A program made the translations under genes and the position numbers. DNA of 64,000 nucleotides from JASGDN01 sp049840815. Lineage in GTDB: Bacteria; Chloroflexota; Chloroflexia; Thermomicrobiales; UBA6265. The notes beneath the pieces are model-generated. The model was not told the origin of the DNA and did no database searches. It saw nothing but the letters and a program-made list of their open reading frames with translations. This document shows positions 49,922-59,200 of the stretch, in pieces; the first letter of the stretch is position 1, and each line of letters starts with the position of its first letter. The stretch spans positions 310,001-374,000 of the forward strand of contig JASGJI010000007.1 of assembly GCA_049840815.1 (NCBI GenBank), in the 5' to 3' direction.

Positions 49922-51187
49922 ATGTTCATTCCCGACCTGCTCGCCCAGGCCGATCCCGAGATCGCTGCGGCAATTGCCAAGGAAGAAAACCGGCAGCGCC
50001 ACGGCATCGAGCTCATCGCATCCGAGAACTACGTCAGCGAGGCCGTGCTGGCCGCCGTCGGCTCCACCCTGACGAACAAGTACGCCGAGGGTCTGCCGGG
50101 CAAGCGCTACTACGGTGGCTGCGAGTATGTCGATATCGTGGAGGAGCTGGCGAACGCCCGTGCGAAGGAGCTCTTCGGCGCGGAGCACGTCAACGCCCAG
50201 CCGCACTCCGGCGCGAACGCGAACCTCGCGGCCTTCTTCTCCCTTCTGAACCCCGGCGACAAGATCCTGGGCCTCAACCTCTCCGAGGGTGGGCACCTGA
50301 CGCATGGCAAGGATGTGAACTTCTCCGGTCGTTTCCTGGAGGCACACTTCTACGGCGTCAACCACGAGACCGGCCTCATCGACATGGACGAGGTCCGCGC
50401 GAAGGCGATCGCGGTGCAGCCGCGTGCGATCATCGCCGGCTTCAGCGCCTACAGCCGCGTGCTCGACTTCAAGCGCTTCCGCGAGATCGCCGATGAAGTG
50501 GGAGCGTATCTCTTCGCGGACATCGCGCACATCGCAGGCCTCGTCGCGACCGGCGAGCACCCAAGCCCGATCCCGTACGCGCACATCACGACGACGACCA
50601 CGCACAAGACCCTGCGTGGTCCGCGCGGAGGCATGATCCTCACCTCCCAGGAGTTCGGTGCCGGCGTCGACAAGACTGTCTTCCCGGGCATGCAGGGCGG
50701 TCCGCTGATGCACGTCATCGCGGGCAAGGCCGTTTCCTTCGGGGAGGCGCTGAAGCCGGACTTCACCACCTACATCAAGCAGGTGAAGGCGAACGCGAAC
50801 GCGATGGCGGAGCGCTTCATCGCGCAGGGCGTGAAGGTCATCTCCGGCGGTACCGACAATCACCTGATGCTGGTGGACGTCGGATCGATCGGGATCAGCG
50901 GTCGGAAGGCGGAGCGCGTGCTCGACACGGTCGGCATTTCGACGAACCGCAACACGATCCCCGGAGAGACGCGCTCCGCCATGCTCGCGAGCGGGCTGCG
51001 CATCGGATCCCCGGCAATCACGACGCGCGGATTCGGCATTGAGGAGAGCGTGAAGGTCGTCGACCTGATCGTGCGCGTCATCAACGCCCCGGAAGATGAA
51101 GCGATTCTGGCCGAGGTCTCCCGCGAAGTGAAGGACCTGACGGCTGGCTTCCCGGTACCGGGTCTCGGCTCGCCGGTCGCGGTCTAG
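49922..51187 (+). CDS. glyA: Serine hydroxymethyltransferase
   Basis: PLP enzyme converting serine and tetrahydrofolate to glycine and methylene-tetrahydrofolate; main one-carbon source. 421 residues from the ATG at 49922 behind AAGGAGA. RQRHGIELIASENYVSEAVL opens the protein, SGANANLAAFFSLLNPGD and DIAHIAGLVATGEHPSP follow, and the PLP lysine is Lys229 in TTTTTHKTLRGPRGG. With gcvT/H/PA and purL/F it forms the one-carbon/purine set of the region. Strong terminator follows. Confidence 0.97.
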   Translation: MFIPDLLAQADPEIAAAIAKEENRQRHGIELIASENYVSEAVLAAVGSTLTNKYAEGLPGKRYYGGCEYVDIVEELANARAKELFGAEHVNAQPHSGANANLAAFFSLLNPGDKILGLNLSEGGHLTHGKDVNFSGRFLEAHFYGVNHETGLIDMDEVRAKAIAVQPRAIIAGFSAYSRVLDFKRFREIADEVGAYLFADIAHIAGLVATGEHPSPIPYAHITTTTTHKTLRGPRGGMILTSQEFGAGVDKTVFPGMQGGPLMHVIAGKAVSFGEALKPDFTTYIKQVKANANAMAERFIAQGVKVISGGTDNHLMLVDVGSIGISGRKAERVLDTVGISTNRNTIPGETRSAMLASGLRIGSPAITTRGFGIEESVKVVDLIVRVINAPEDEAILAEVSREVKDLTAGFPVPGLGSPVAV

Positions 51188-51212
51188 CCCTCGACGTCAC
51201 AGGCAATCAAGA

Positions 51213-51247
51213 AGAAGCGCCGGGAGGATGATCCTCCCGGCGCTTCT
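51213..51247 (+). terminator. glyA terminator
   Basis: Perfect 17-bp stem AGAAGCGCCGGGAGGAT (51213-51229 with 51231-51247), 25 bases after the glyA stop, followed by CTGTCTG. Confidence 0.8.
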
Positions 51248-51278
51248 CTGTCTGCGGTCGATGGATTTGCGATCGACC

Positions 51279-51464
51279 CTACTGCAATAGCCACTCGAAC
51301 TTGGGGCGCTGCTTGTCGCCCGGTTCACGCCGAAGCACCAACCCGGCGAGCATCGAGACGGTGGCGAGCAGATACTTGCCAAGAAGCATGCCCATGACGA
51401 AGCCACCAAGCGTTCCGAGAACGATGCCCACAGAGAACACCGTTCCTCTTTCTTTGTTACCCAC
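51279..51464 (-). CDS. Small single-pass or hairpin membrane protein
   Basis: 61 residues from a GTG at 51462-51464 with CAGGAGG nine bases upstream. A basic N-terminus (GNKERG) precedes one long Gly-rich hydrophobic stretch (TVFSVGIVLGTLGGFVMGML) that may form a hairpin with LATVSMLAGLVL. The C-terminal tail RREPGDKQRPKFEWLLQ is cytosolic and basic. Resembles the general pattern of YtxH-like small membrane proteins but no family is certain. Follows rsfS by 101 bases. Confidence 0.6.
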   Translation of the reverse strand: MGNKERGTVFSVGIVLGTLGGFVMGMLLGKYLLATVSMLAGLVLRREPGDKQRPKFEWLLQ

Positions 51465-51565
51465 TGTGGCCAGCCTCCTGAACAAGCGCCCGCGTCCTGG
51501 CCGGGCGAGACACAACGAATCGGTCGGGGTTGCGGGGAAGCGGGCCGAGCGTGCAGTTTGAACGG

Positions 51566-51937
51566 TTACTGGATCGAGAGCACCACCGGCGCGTCAGCCC
51601 AGCGCTCCTCCAGATGATAGAACGCGCGGAGTTCCGCATCGAAGACGTGAACGATGACATCGGCGAAATCGAGCAGGATCCAGCCGGACTCCGGATCGCC
51701 CTCCACCACGCGGGGCCGCACCTTCTGGTCGGACAGCTCGTCAGTGATGGATCGGCTGATCGCGCGCAACTGACGCTCGTTCTCGCCAGAGCAGATCACG
51801 AAATAGTCGGCGATGAACGTCAGGTTGTGGATGTCCATCACCTGCGTGTCGATGGCTGGCGTGTCCGCAATGATATCGGCGATGGCGAGGGCCAGCTCGC
51901 GAGACTGGGAAATGGGATCGGTCGGGGTGTCGTGCAT
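51566..51937 (-). CDS. rsfS: Ribosome silencing factor RsfS
   Basis: Binds L14 on the 50S subunit and blocks subunit joining when nutrients are low. 123 residues. Family signature: ELALAIADIIADTPAIDTQV, FIADYFVICSGENERQLRAI and GDPESGWILLDFADVIVHVF. ATG at 51935-51937, just downstream of the tRNA(CAT) on the same strand. No nadD or yqeK neighbour as in many genomes. Confidence 0.94.
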   Translation of the reverse strand: MHDTPTDPISQSRELALAIADIIADTPAIDTQVMDIHNLTFIADYFVICSGENERQLRAISRSITDELSDQKVRPRVVEGDPESGWILLDFADVIVHVFDAELRAFYHLEERWADAPVVLSIQ

Positions 51938-52024
51938 AACGAGATCTATCGGAGCGTCCTCTCTGAATCAGGATCGCCGGGAAAACGTCGGCGACCGGAT
52001 CGTCCGCCGCGACTCGGCGACGGA

Positions 52025-52099
52025 TGGTAGGCCCGGCAGGGTTCGAACCTGCGACCAAGGGGTTATGAGCCCCGTGCTCTACCGCTGAGCTACAGGCCC
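52025..52099 (-). tRNA. tRNA with CAT anticodon (Met or Ile2)
   Basis: 75 bases including encoded CCA. D arm GCTC/GAGC, anticodon loop CTCATAA, T arm GCAGG-TTCGAAC-CCTGC. The acceptor stem GGGCCTG/CGGGCCT closes with a weak G1-U72 pair. Four G-C pairs (GGGG/CCCC) next to the loop recall initiator tRNA, but 11-24 is C-G rather than the initiator A-U, so initiator, elongator and Ile2 (lysidine) cannot be separated here. Confidence 0.9.
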
Positions 52100-52160
52100 G
52101 AACATGCATTCGTAAGTGTAGATGCCACGTCCGGTCGCAACAACATTCGACGCGACCCGA

Positions 52161-52658
52161 TCAGGAACCCAGGAAGAGAAATCGCACCGCCCTGCCCAGA
52201 TCCACCCAGATCCCGCCGCCAATCAGTCCGATCCCGATCAGCGTCGCCGCGATGATCACGGCATCGACGCTCTGCCGCCCCTGATGCGACCAGTAGACGT
52301 CGGCGAGGTGGAACCAGAGCGCGAACTCGTCCAGCGTGAGCGCCGCGCCGATGCCGAAGAGCAGGGCAAGAAAGATCGGATGGACGAAGTGGGGGAATCC
52401 GATCGCAATCCACCCTGAAAGCAGGATCAGGATGATCCCCGGCACCAGGTGATGGAGATGCGTCCCACCCGAGGTCGCCATATTGTGGAAGAGCCGTTTG
52501 TGCTTGCCGTCGCGGATGGAATACGTGATGAAGCGCACGGTGGCAAAGGTAAGCAGGAACGCGATGAACATCACGAAGGCAGGCTGCTTGCCCTGATCCG
52601 CGATATCCCGCATGTAGGCATCGCCAATCTTCGAGAAGAAGTGCGCAAGCCGATCCAC
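52161..52658 (-). CDS. Integral membrane protein with HLHH motif, unknown
   Basis: 165 residues from a GTG behind GGGGGAT. After a soluble N-terminus it has about four membrane segments. A conserved-looking TSGGTHLHHLVPGIILILL sits at the start of the second segment and LTLDEFALWFHLADVYW later; the histidines and acidic residues could bind metal. I recall similar uncharacterised proteins in actinobacteria but no function. Starts 11 bases after the MFS stop, so it is the second gene of that pair. Confidence 0.7.
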   Translation of the reverse strand: MDRLAHFFSKIGDAYMRDIADQGKQPAFVMFIAFLLTFATVRFITYSIRDGKHKRLFHNMATSGGTHLHHLVPGIILILLSGWIAIGFPHFVHPIFLALLFGIGAALTLDEFALWFHLADVYWSHQGRQSVDAVIIAATLIGIGLIGGGIWVDLGRAVRFLFLGS

Positions 52659-52669
52659 AGATCCCCCGA

Positions 52670-54103
52670 TCAGTCGGCGGCCTCGACCGCGATTCGCGCT
52701 CGACGGCCACCGCGCACCATCGTCCCGGCGGCATCCGCATCCGGGATCTTCTGGGCAACTCCGGCCCCGATCAGGGCGAGCACCGCTCCCCCAATGAATG
52801 CTATCCGATAGGCATCCGCATCGAGACCAGCCTCAATCCCGGACGACGCGGCTGCGATGGTGAGGATGCTGCTGAGCAACGCCACGCCAATCGCACCACC
52901 GAGCTGTCGCTGCACCATCGAAAGGGTGGAAGCGCGTCCGGTCTGGGCAGAGGTGATGGTCGCCATGCTCGCCACCTGGCTTGGCAGGAAGACATACGCG
53001 ATACCGAAGCCAAGCAGGAACATTTGCGCCCGCACGATCCACAACGACGTGTCATGATCGATCGTCGCCATCGAGGCGATGACGAGGGCGACGAACGCAA
53101 GTCCACCGCTCATTAGGCGACGTGGACCGATACGAGGATACAGTCGGGCGACCAGCTGCGTGGACACAACGACACCGAGCGCCTCCGGGAACGTCGTCAG
53201 TCCGGACTGGAGGGGAGACACGCCTTTCGCTTCCTGAAGGAAGAGGGGCATCAGGAAGAGCGTGCCCATGAACGCCGACGACGTAAAGAAGGACACGGCA
53301 AGCGCGCTCCGCAGGAGGCGATTGGAAAGCAGGTGCAACTGCACCATCGGGCTCTTCACCCGCTGCTCGACCAGCACGAAGGCCGTCAGCGCCACAACGC
53401 CGATCAGGCCAAAGAGGACTACCTCCGGCCGCGTCCATCCCTCGACCGGCCCCCGCCCGACGGCGAACATGAAGCTCCCGAATCCGACCCCCGCTAACAG
53501 GAAGCCGGGAATGTCGAACGATCCTGCATCTTCCTCCCGATGCTCGTGCAAGAAGACCAATCCGAAGACCAGCGCTGCCAGCCCGACCGGAAGGTTGACA
53601 TAGAAGATCCAGCGCCACGAGATTCGTTCAACCAGGAACCCGCCGATCACCGGACCCAGCGCCGGCCCGAGGATGGTCGCGAACATCAGGATGCGCGAGA
53701 CCTGCACCCGTTCCGCCGGCGGGAAGGCACGATAGAGCATCGCCATCCCGACCGGTGTCAGCAGGCCGCCGCCAGCTCCTTGCAGAATACGGAACGCCAC
53801 CAGCTGATCGATCGACTGCGCCATGCCGCAGAGCGCGGATGCCCCAGTGAAGAGTCCAAGCGCGAGGAGGAAGGTCCGTTTGGTCCCCCAACGATCCCCG
53901 AGCCATCCGGAGACCGGGATGAAGACCGCCAGGCTGATCAGGTACGCCGTCACCACCGTATCAATCGAATCGGGAGGAACCGAGAACTCCCGCGCCAGGG
54001 TCGCGAGGGCGACATTGACGATGGTGGAGTCAAGGGAATTCAGGATCATACCGCAGACGTACACCGCGGCGACGACGAGTTTCTGATTCGGCGAAAACCT
54101 CAT
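52670..54103 (-). CDS. DHA2-type MFS drug exporter (EmrB/QacA subfamily)
   Basis: 477 residues, about 14 membrane segments. N-terminal LDSTIVNVALATLAREF, motif A GWLGDRWGTKRTFL and motif C GPALGPVIGGFLVERISWRW mark a proton-driven antiporter of the 14-helix DHA2 group. LFFLTSAF-type helix SFFTSSAFMGTLFLMPLFLQ follows the central loop. ATG at 54101-54103; no clear ribosome binding site. No regulator gene is adjacent; the Gfo/Idh/MocA gene is divergent. Substrate not predictable. Confidence 0.9.
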   Translation of the reverse strand: MRFSPNQKLVVAAVYVCGMILNSLDSTIVNVALATLAREFSVPPDSIDTVVTAYLISLAVFIPVSGWLGDRWGTKRTFLLALGLFTGASALCGMAQSIDQLVAFRILQGAGGGLLTPVGMAMLYRAFPPAERVQVSRILMFATILGPALGPVIGGFLVERISWRWIFYVNLPVGLAALVFGLVFLHEHREEDAGSFDIPGFLLAGVGFGSFMFAVGRGPVEGWTRPEVVLFGLIGVVALTAFVLVEQRVKSPMVQLHLLSNRLLRSALAVSFFTSSAFMGTLFLMPLFLQEAKGVSPLQSGLTTFPEALGVVVSTQLVARLYPRIGPRRLMSGGLAFVALVIASMATIDHDTSLWIVRAQMFLLGFGIAYVFLPSQVASMATITSAQTGRASTLSMVQRQLGGAIGVALLSSILTIAAASSGIEAGLDADAYRIAFIGGAVLALIGAGVAQKIPDADAAGTMVRGGRRARIAVEAAD

Positions 54104-54303
54104 GCTCTGTGTCCCAACAGCGACGAACGACGTCGAATGGCCGATGATGAATCGCGCGATTCTCGCGACAGGGGTCTTGCGACCCATGGCGATCCCGGTA
54201 TCATGAAGCGGCACTCGAAGCCGAGAACGTGGTCATCTGCGCCAGTGTAGCGCGGTTTCGACCGGTCGCCACCCATCCATCATCCACTCGAACTGGAGTC
54301 CTC

Positions 54304-55428
54304 ATGTCATCGACGTCGCCTGCCGTCCGCCTCGGGATCATCGGCACCGGCCTCGCAGTCCAGAAGCTGCATTGGCCAGCCCTCGTCCGGCTCACCGATG
54401 CCTTCGAGATCACGGCCTTCGCCAACCACACGCAACCGAAAGCGGAGCACTTCTCCGGCTACTCCGGCGTCCCGATGGAACGCTACCATGCGGACTATCG
54501 CGCGTTGCTCGCCCGGGACGACGTCGACGCCGTCCTCATTTCGCTGCCGATCGGACTCACGTATACCGTGACGCGGGAGGCACTGGAGGCAGGCAAACAC
54601 GTCATCTGTGAGAAGCCCGCGGGCGCGAACCTCGGTGAGGCGTACGACTTCCTTGAGCTCGGCAAGCAGTTCCCGGATCGCGTGGTGCTGGTCGCCGAGA
54701 ACTGGTTCTATCGCGATGATCTCCGATTCGCGCGGATACTGCTTGACCAGGGCGCGATCGGTGAAACCCGCCTCGTTTCCTGGCGAAGCGTCGGCCAGCT
54801 GATCCCGCGCGACGACCAGTTCTCATCGACCCCGTGGCGGCACACGATCGACTACGTCGGCGGCGCGCACCTCGACGGAGGCGTGCACCACACGGCAGAG
54901 ATCCGGTTGCTGGCCGGCGATGCCGATCGCTTCCACGCCGAGATCCAGGACGCGAACTCGACGCACGATGGTCCATCGATCATGACGATGTCGCTGCACT
55001 TCGCAAGTGGGGCGGTGGGAGGCTATACCGCCTCGTATCCCGAGATCCCGGTCGTCGATGAGCCGAACGATCTCCGCATCTATGGCACCGAAGGCCAGCT
55101 GTCGCTGGCGCGGAATGAGATCCAGCTCGCCAAGCCGGATGGAACCATCACCCACTACACCATCTCCCAGCGCGACGGCGGTTACTACAACGAGTTCCTC
55201 GACTTCCATGATGCCATCGTTCACGGCACGACCCCGGTCGGCACCATCGAGCAGAGCTTCCGGAACATGGAGATTATCCTGCTTGGTCTCGAATCCGCCG
55301 AGGACGGTACCGTGAAGCGACCCGACCCCTCGGTCGGTCCGCTCAGCGCCACCGCTGTTCCCCTCTGGATCCCCCGCGGCGCGTCTGATCCATTCGAAGG
55401 GCTGGACGTGCAGATCACGACCCGCTGA
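54304..55428 (+). CDS. Gfo/Idh/MocA-family oxidoreductase
   Basis: 374 residues from the ATG at 54304. N-terminal Rossmann domain RLGIIGTGLAVQKLHWPAL, then the family signature GKHVICEKPAGANLGEAYDF with the EKP lysine. GGAHLDGGVHHTAEIRLLAG carries the catalytic-site Asp/His pair. C-terminal beta-sheet domain ends in a substrate-less tail. Acts on NAD(P)-dependent sugar or cyclitol derivatives, substrate unknown. Last intact gene of the Chloroflexota-like part. Confidence 0.9.
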   Translation: MSSTSPAVRLGIIGTGLAVQKLHWPALVRLTDAFEITAFANHTQPKAEHFSGYSGVPMERYHADYRALLARDDVDAVLISLPIGLTYTVTREALEAGKHVICEKPAGANLGEAYDFLELGKQFPDRVVLVAENWFYRDDLRFARILLDQGAIGETRLVSWRSVGQLIPRDDQFSSTPWRHTIDYVGGAHLDGGVHHTAEIRLLAGDADRFHAEIQDANSTHDGPSIMTMSLHFASGAVGGYTASYPEIPVVDEPNDLRIYGTEGQLSLARNEIQLAKPDGTITHYTISQRDGGYYNEFLDFHDAIVHGTTPVGTIEQSFRNMEIILLGLESAEDGTVKRPDPSVGPLSATAVPLWIPRGASDPFEGLDVQITTR

Positions 55429-55470
55429 TCGATCATCACCACGCCACCTGTACCTCACGCTTCCATGCAC

Positions 55471-55500
55471 GAGCGCACCCCGATGAATGGGGGTGCGCTC
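55471..55500 (+). terminator. Terminator of the oxidoreductase gene
   Basis: Perfect 11-bp stem GAGCGCACCCC (55471-55481 with 55490-55500) 42 bases after the stop. Another hairpin, CGTGGTGGC/GCCACCACG (55535-55543, 55560-55568), follows. Confidence 0.65.
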
Positions 55501-55568
55501 GCTCGTCTCAGGCTTCACAAGACGTCAATCGGAACGTGGTGGCACGTATTCCTCAACGCGCCACCACG

Positions 55569-55720
55569 CATATGCAGAGAGGACTCATGTCATTGAGAGC
55601 TTGTTCGGATCAACTCGGCTCCACGACGGATTATCCAGACAACAACAATCGGGCAATGCAAGGGTAGTCGCTGATCCGGCCATGACCTCCGGACCACTGC
55701 CTGCACGATTTGCCTGCACT
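55569..55720. other. Probable assembly join between two genomes
   Basis: Between the last intact Chloroflexota-like terminator and the first IS91-like remnant the base composition and coding style change. No gene is visible. The exact join cannot be fixed from sequence alone. Confidence 0.5.
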
Positions 55721-55834
55721 ACACTTGCCCAGCCCGCGGGCGTCCTCCCGGGTCTCGGCCAGGAAGGTCTCCAACTCCTCACGCACGACCTCCTAGAGAA
55801 CGGTCTTCTCTCGGACGCCGCCGTTGGTATCCCT
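55721..55834 (-). pseudogene. N-terminal remnant of an IS91-type transposase
   Basis: On the minus strand the frame reads YQRRRPREKTVL, stop, EVVREELETFLAETREDARG LGK, which matches from memory the YRPRxPxxTVLxxVVREELETFLAEARE opening of IS91-family transposases of myxobacteria. An in-frame TAG replaces a codon that is usually Tyr or His, and similarity ends after about 38 residues. A degraded fragment; family call is from recall and needs a search. Confidence 0.4.
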
Positions 55835-56258
55835 GCGCCAGCGGGCGCGCCGCAGCACCCGGCAACTCCTCCCAGCTCCTTGGCCTGCCCAGCCCCACCA
55901 TCCAGGTCCGCCGAGAAGCATAGGCGAGGGCTCCGACACCACCTGGCTAAGCGTTTACGCTCGGCCCGACGGCATCACCCACTGCTTCCTGTGCGCGAAC
56001 GACCGACAGCCGCTCCAGACCCAGCTGCTCGTTCCCGTGGGCTGCTCGACCGCAGCCGCGAGCCACCGCCTGCGGATCGCCAGCGGGCCCTGCCTAGTAG
56101 CTAGGCCCTCGTTCTTCCTAGGCCCTTCGTTCTTCCTAGGCCGGCCCCTTCCTCTTCCTCATCGCCGGCGACCCGCGCCGCGTCTTCCGCCTCGACGAGT
56201 GAGGCCGGGCGGGCGCGGGCTGTAGAGTGTGTCTCGTCCTTCTCTGACGGAGTCCCCG
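55835..56258. other. Spacer before the Cys-rich gene, with a CTAGGCCCT tandem repeat
   Basis: Contains CTAGGCCCTCGTTCTTC (56101-56117) followed at once by CTAGGCCCTTCGTTCTTC (56118-56135) and a third CTAGGCC start. A plus-strand frame around 55940-56090 (EGSDTTWLSVYARPDGITHC) looks partly protein-like but has no start or family I recognise. It may be a gene fragment. Confidence 0.35.
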
Positions 56259-59200
56259 GTGCGTCCCACCTCGCTTCGCCTCGCTCTCGCCCTGCTCGCT
56301 GTCGACGTGGTCTTCGCCGCCCGCGGCAACCCTCCCGTCGGCCCCGCCGACTCCGGTCCTGCCTGCGCCGAAGGGTGTCTGCTCTCGGGCGTGTGCTACC
56401 CGGCGCGTGCCACCGACCCCGACAACGCCTGCCGCGTCTGCGACCCGGCGCGAAGCACGACGGCCTGGAGCCCCCGCGACGGCGAGCGCTGCGACGACGG
56501 CAAGTTCTGCACCTTGAACGACACCTGCTCCGCCGGCACCTGCCAGGGCCAAGCGCGCGACTGCAGCGACGGCGTGGCCTGCAATGGGACCGAGACCTGC
56601 GACGAGGCCACCGCCTCCTGCAGGCCGGGCACCCGCATCTGCGGCGCGAGCGAGCTCTGCGACGTGGCCACCGACGCCTGCGTCGCCACCTGCACCGGCT
56701 GCGTCATCGGCGCCAGCTGCTACGGCGCGGCGCAGACGAGCCCGAGCAACCCCTGCCAGCTCTGCGATCCCGCTCGCGCCAAGACCGCTTGGAGCAGCGC
56801 CGCCGACGGCGCACGCTGCGACGACGCGAAGTTCTGCACCGTGAGCGACGCCTGCTCCGCCGGCGTCTGCCAAGGCCAGGCGCGCGACTGCAGCGACGGC
56901 GTGGCCTGCAACGGGACCGAGACCTGCGACGAGGCCACCACGAGTTGCAGGGCCGGCGCCCGCACCTGCGGCGCGAGCGAGATCTGCGACGTGGCCACCG
57001 ACGCCTGCGTCGCCACCTGCACCGGCTGCGTCATCGGCGCCAGCTGCTACGGCGCGGCGCAGACGAGCCCGAGCAATCCCTGCCAGCTCTGCAATCCCAC
57101 GCGCTCCAAGACCACCTGGAGCAACGCCGCCGACAGCACGCGCTGCGACGACGGCAAGTTCTGCACCTTGAACGACACCTGCTCCGCCGGCACCTGCCAG
57201 GGCCGGGCGCGCGACTGCAGCGATGGCGTGGCCTGCAACGGGACCGAGACCTGCGACGAGGCCACCGCGAGCTGCAGGCACGGCACCCGCACCTGCGGCG
57301 CGAACGAGCTCTGCGACGTGGCCACCGACGCCTGCGTCGCCACCTGCACCGGCTGCGTCATCGGCGCCAGCTGCTACGGCGCGGCGCAGACGAGCCCGAG
57401 CAATCCCTGCCAGCTCTGCAATCCCGCTCGCTCCAAGACAACCTGGAGCAACGCCGCCGACAGCACGCGCTGCGACGACGGCAAGTTCTGCACCGTGAGC
57501 GACGCCTGCTCCGCCGGCCTCTGCCAGGGCCTGGCGCGCGACTGCAGTGACGCCGTGGCCTGCAACGGCGTTGAGACCTGCGACGAGGCCACCGCCTCCT
57601 GCAAGACCGGAACGCCCACCTGCACCGCGGGCGAGATCTGCAACGTGGCCACCGACACCTGCGTGGGCGCCTGCCCCGGCTGCGTCATCGGCGGGACTGC
57701 TACGGCGCCGCGCAGGCCAACCCCGCCAACCGCTGCCAGGCCTGCGATCCCGCGCGCTCCAAAATCGGCTGGAGCAACCCCGCCGACGGCGCGACCTGCG
57801 ACGACGAACGCTTCTGCACCGTGGGCGACGCGTGCTCCGCGGGCCTCTGCTTGGGCCAGGCCCGCGACTGCAGCGATGGCGTGGCCTGCAACGGGACCGA
57901 GACCTGCGACGAGGCCACCGCCTCCTGCAGGCCCGGCGCCCGCACCTGCGGCGCGAATGAGCTGTGCGACGTGGCCGCCGACACCTGCGTGCTCGTCTGC
58001 ACCGGCTGCGTCATCGGCGGGAGCTGCTACGGCGAGGCGCAAGCAAACCCCGCCAACCGCTGCCAGGCCTGCGACAGCGCACGCTCCAAGAGCGCGTGGA
58101 GCAACCTCGCCGACGGGACGCCCTGCGACGACGGCCGCTTCTGTACCGTCGGCGACGCATGCGCGGCGGGCGTCTGCCTGAGCACGGCGCGCGGCTGCGG
58201 CGACGGCGTGGCCTGCAACGGGACCGAGACCTGCGACGAGGGCTCCGCGTCCTGCAAGCCCGGCACGTCCACCTGCAGCGGCGCCGAGGTCTGCGACCTG
58301 GCGAAGAACGCCTGCGTCTGCAACGACTGCCTCTACGAGGGCGCCTGCTACCCGGAAGGCGGCGGCTGCGACGACCACGCCCCCTGCTCGACGGCGAGCC
58401 TGTGTTCCAAGGACCAGTGCCTGCCCTCCACGGTGGTGCCGGAGTGCGCCGCCGATCCGCTCTGCCTCAGGGCCTGCCAGGAGGTCGGCGTCACGGTGCC
58501 CTACTTCGTGACCTCGGCCTCGCCCACCGTGCTCCCCACCGCCGGTGGCGTCCCGATGACCCTCAACGGGTTCTTCGGCAATCCCTCCAAGGTCGTCGTC
58601 CGGCGCCTGGGCCTGCCGCTCACCGTCCTCTCATCCTCGGGCGTCAAGGTCGTGGTGGCTGGGCCCGCAGGGTCGACGGACACCGCGCTGACGGTGACGG
58701 CCGAGGGCAACCAGGCGGTGCCGCTGCTGGAGCAGGACGCCACCGGCAAGCTCGTCGCGCGCCCCACGATCCCCGTGAGCTATCTGCCGCCCGTGGTCAC
58801 CAGCGTCAGCGGCTGCGTTGCGGACGTGTTCCCGCGCGCGCTCGACTGCGACCTCCCGGGCCAGAAGATCGTCGTCCACGGGCAGCAGTTCGGCAACGAC
58901 GCCGCGCAGCTCCAGGTCTCGGTGGGCGGCGTGGCCTGCAGCAACGTGATGGTGGCGGTTCCCCACACGGTCCTTACCTGCGACCTGGCCGCGTCGCCTG
59001 CCGGCGGCGTCGACCTCGACCTCACCGTGACCCGCGCCGGCATGAGCGGCACGCTGGCGCAGGCCGTCTCCTTCTGGGCCCCGACCGTCGTCGACGTCTC
59101 TCCGACCGTCGGCTCGACCCCCGCGGCGGCGACACCCTCACGGTCCAGGTCGGCCCGAGCGGAGCGATGCAGGTGTTCTTCGGTCCGACCGGCAAGGAGT

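Noticed and set aside
52025..52099. Definite initiator tRNA call
   Set aside because: The G-C rich anticodon stem fits an initiator, but the 11-24 pair is C-G and position 1-72 is G-U rather than the C-A mismatch.
55587..55667. 26-codon frame starting MSLRACSDQL after AGAGAGG
   Set aside because: Short, no recognisable content and located in the probable join; could be the cut start of a gene but cannot be supported.
56229..58181. 650-residue Cys-rich protein as a complete gene
   Set aside because: The last ~165 residues are out of frame (Ala/Pro-rich) after one base is lost near 57,694; the true protein continues in the next frame.
56364..58335. CRISPR-like array
   Set aside because: The repeats are 327 bp, contiguous and coding, without spacers; no cas genes. 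No CRISPR array is visible anywhere in the window.
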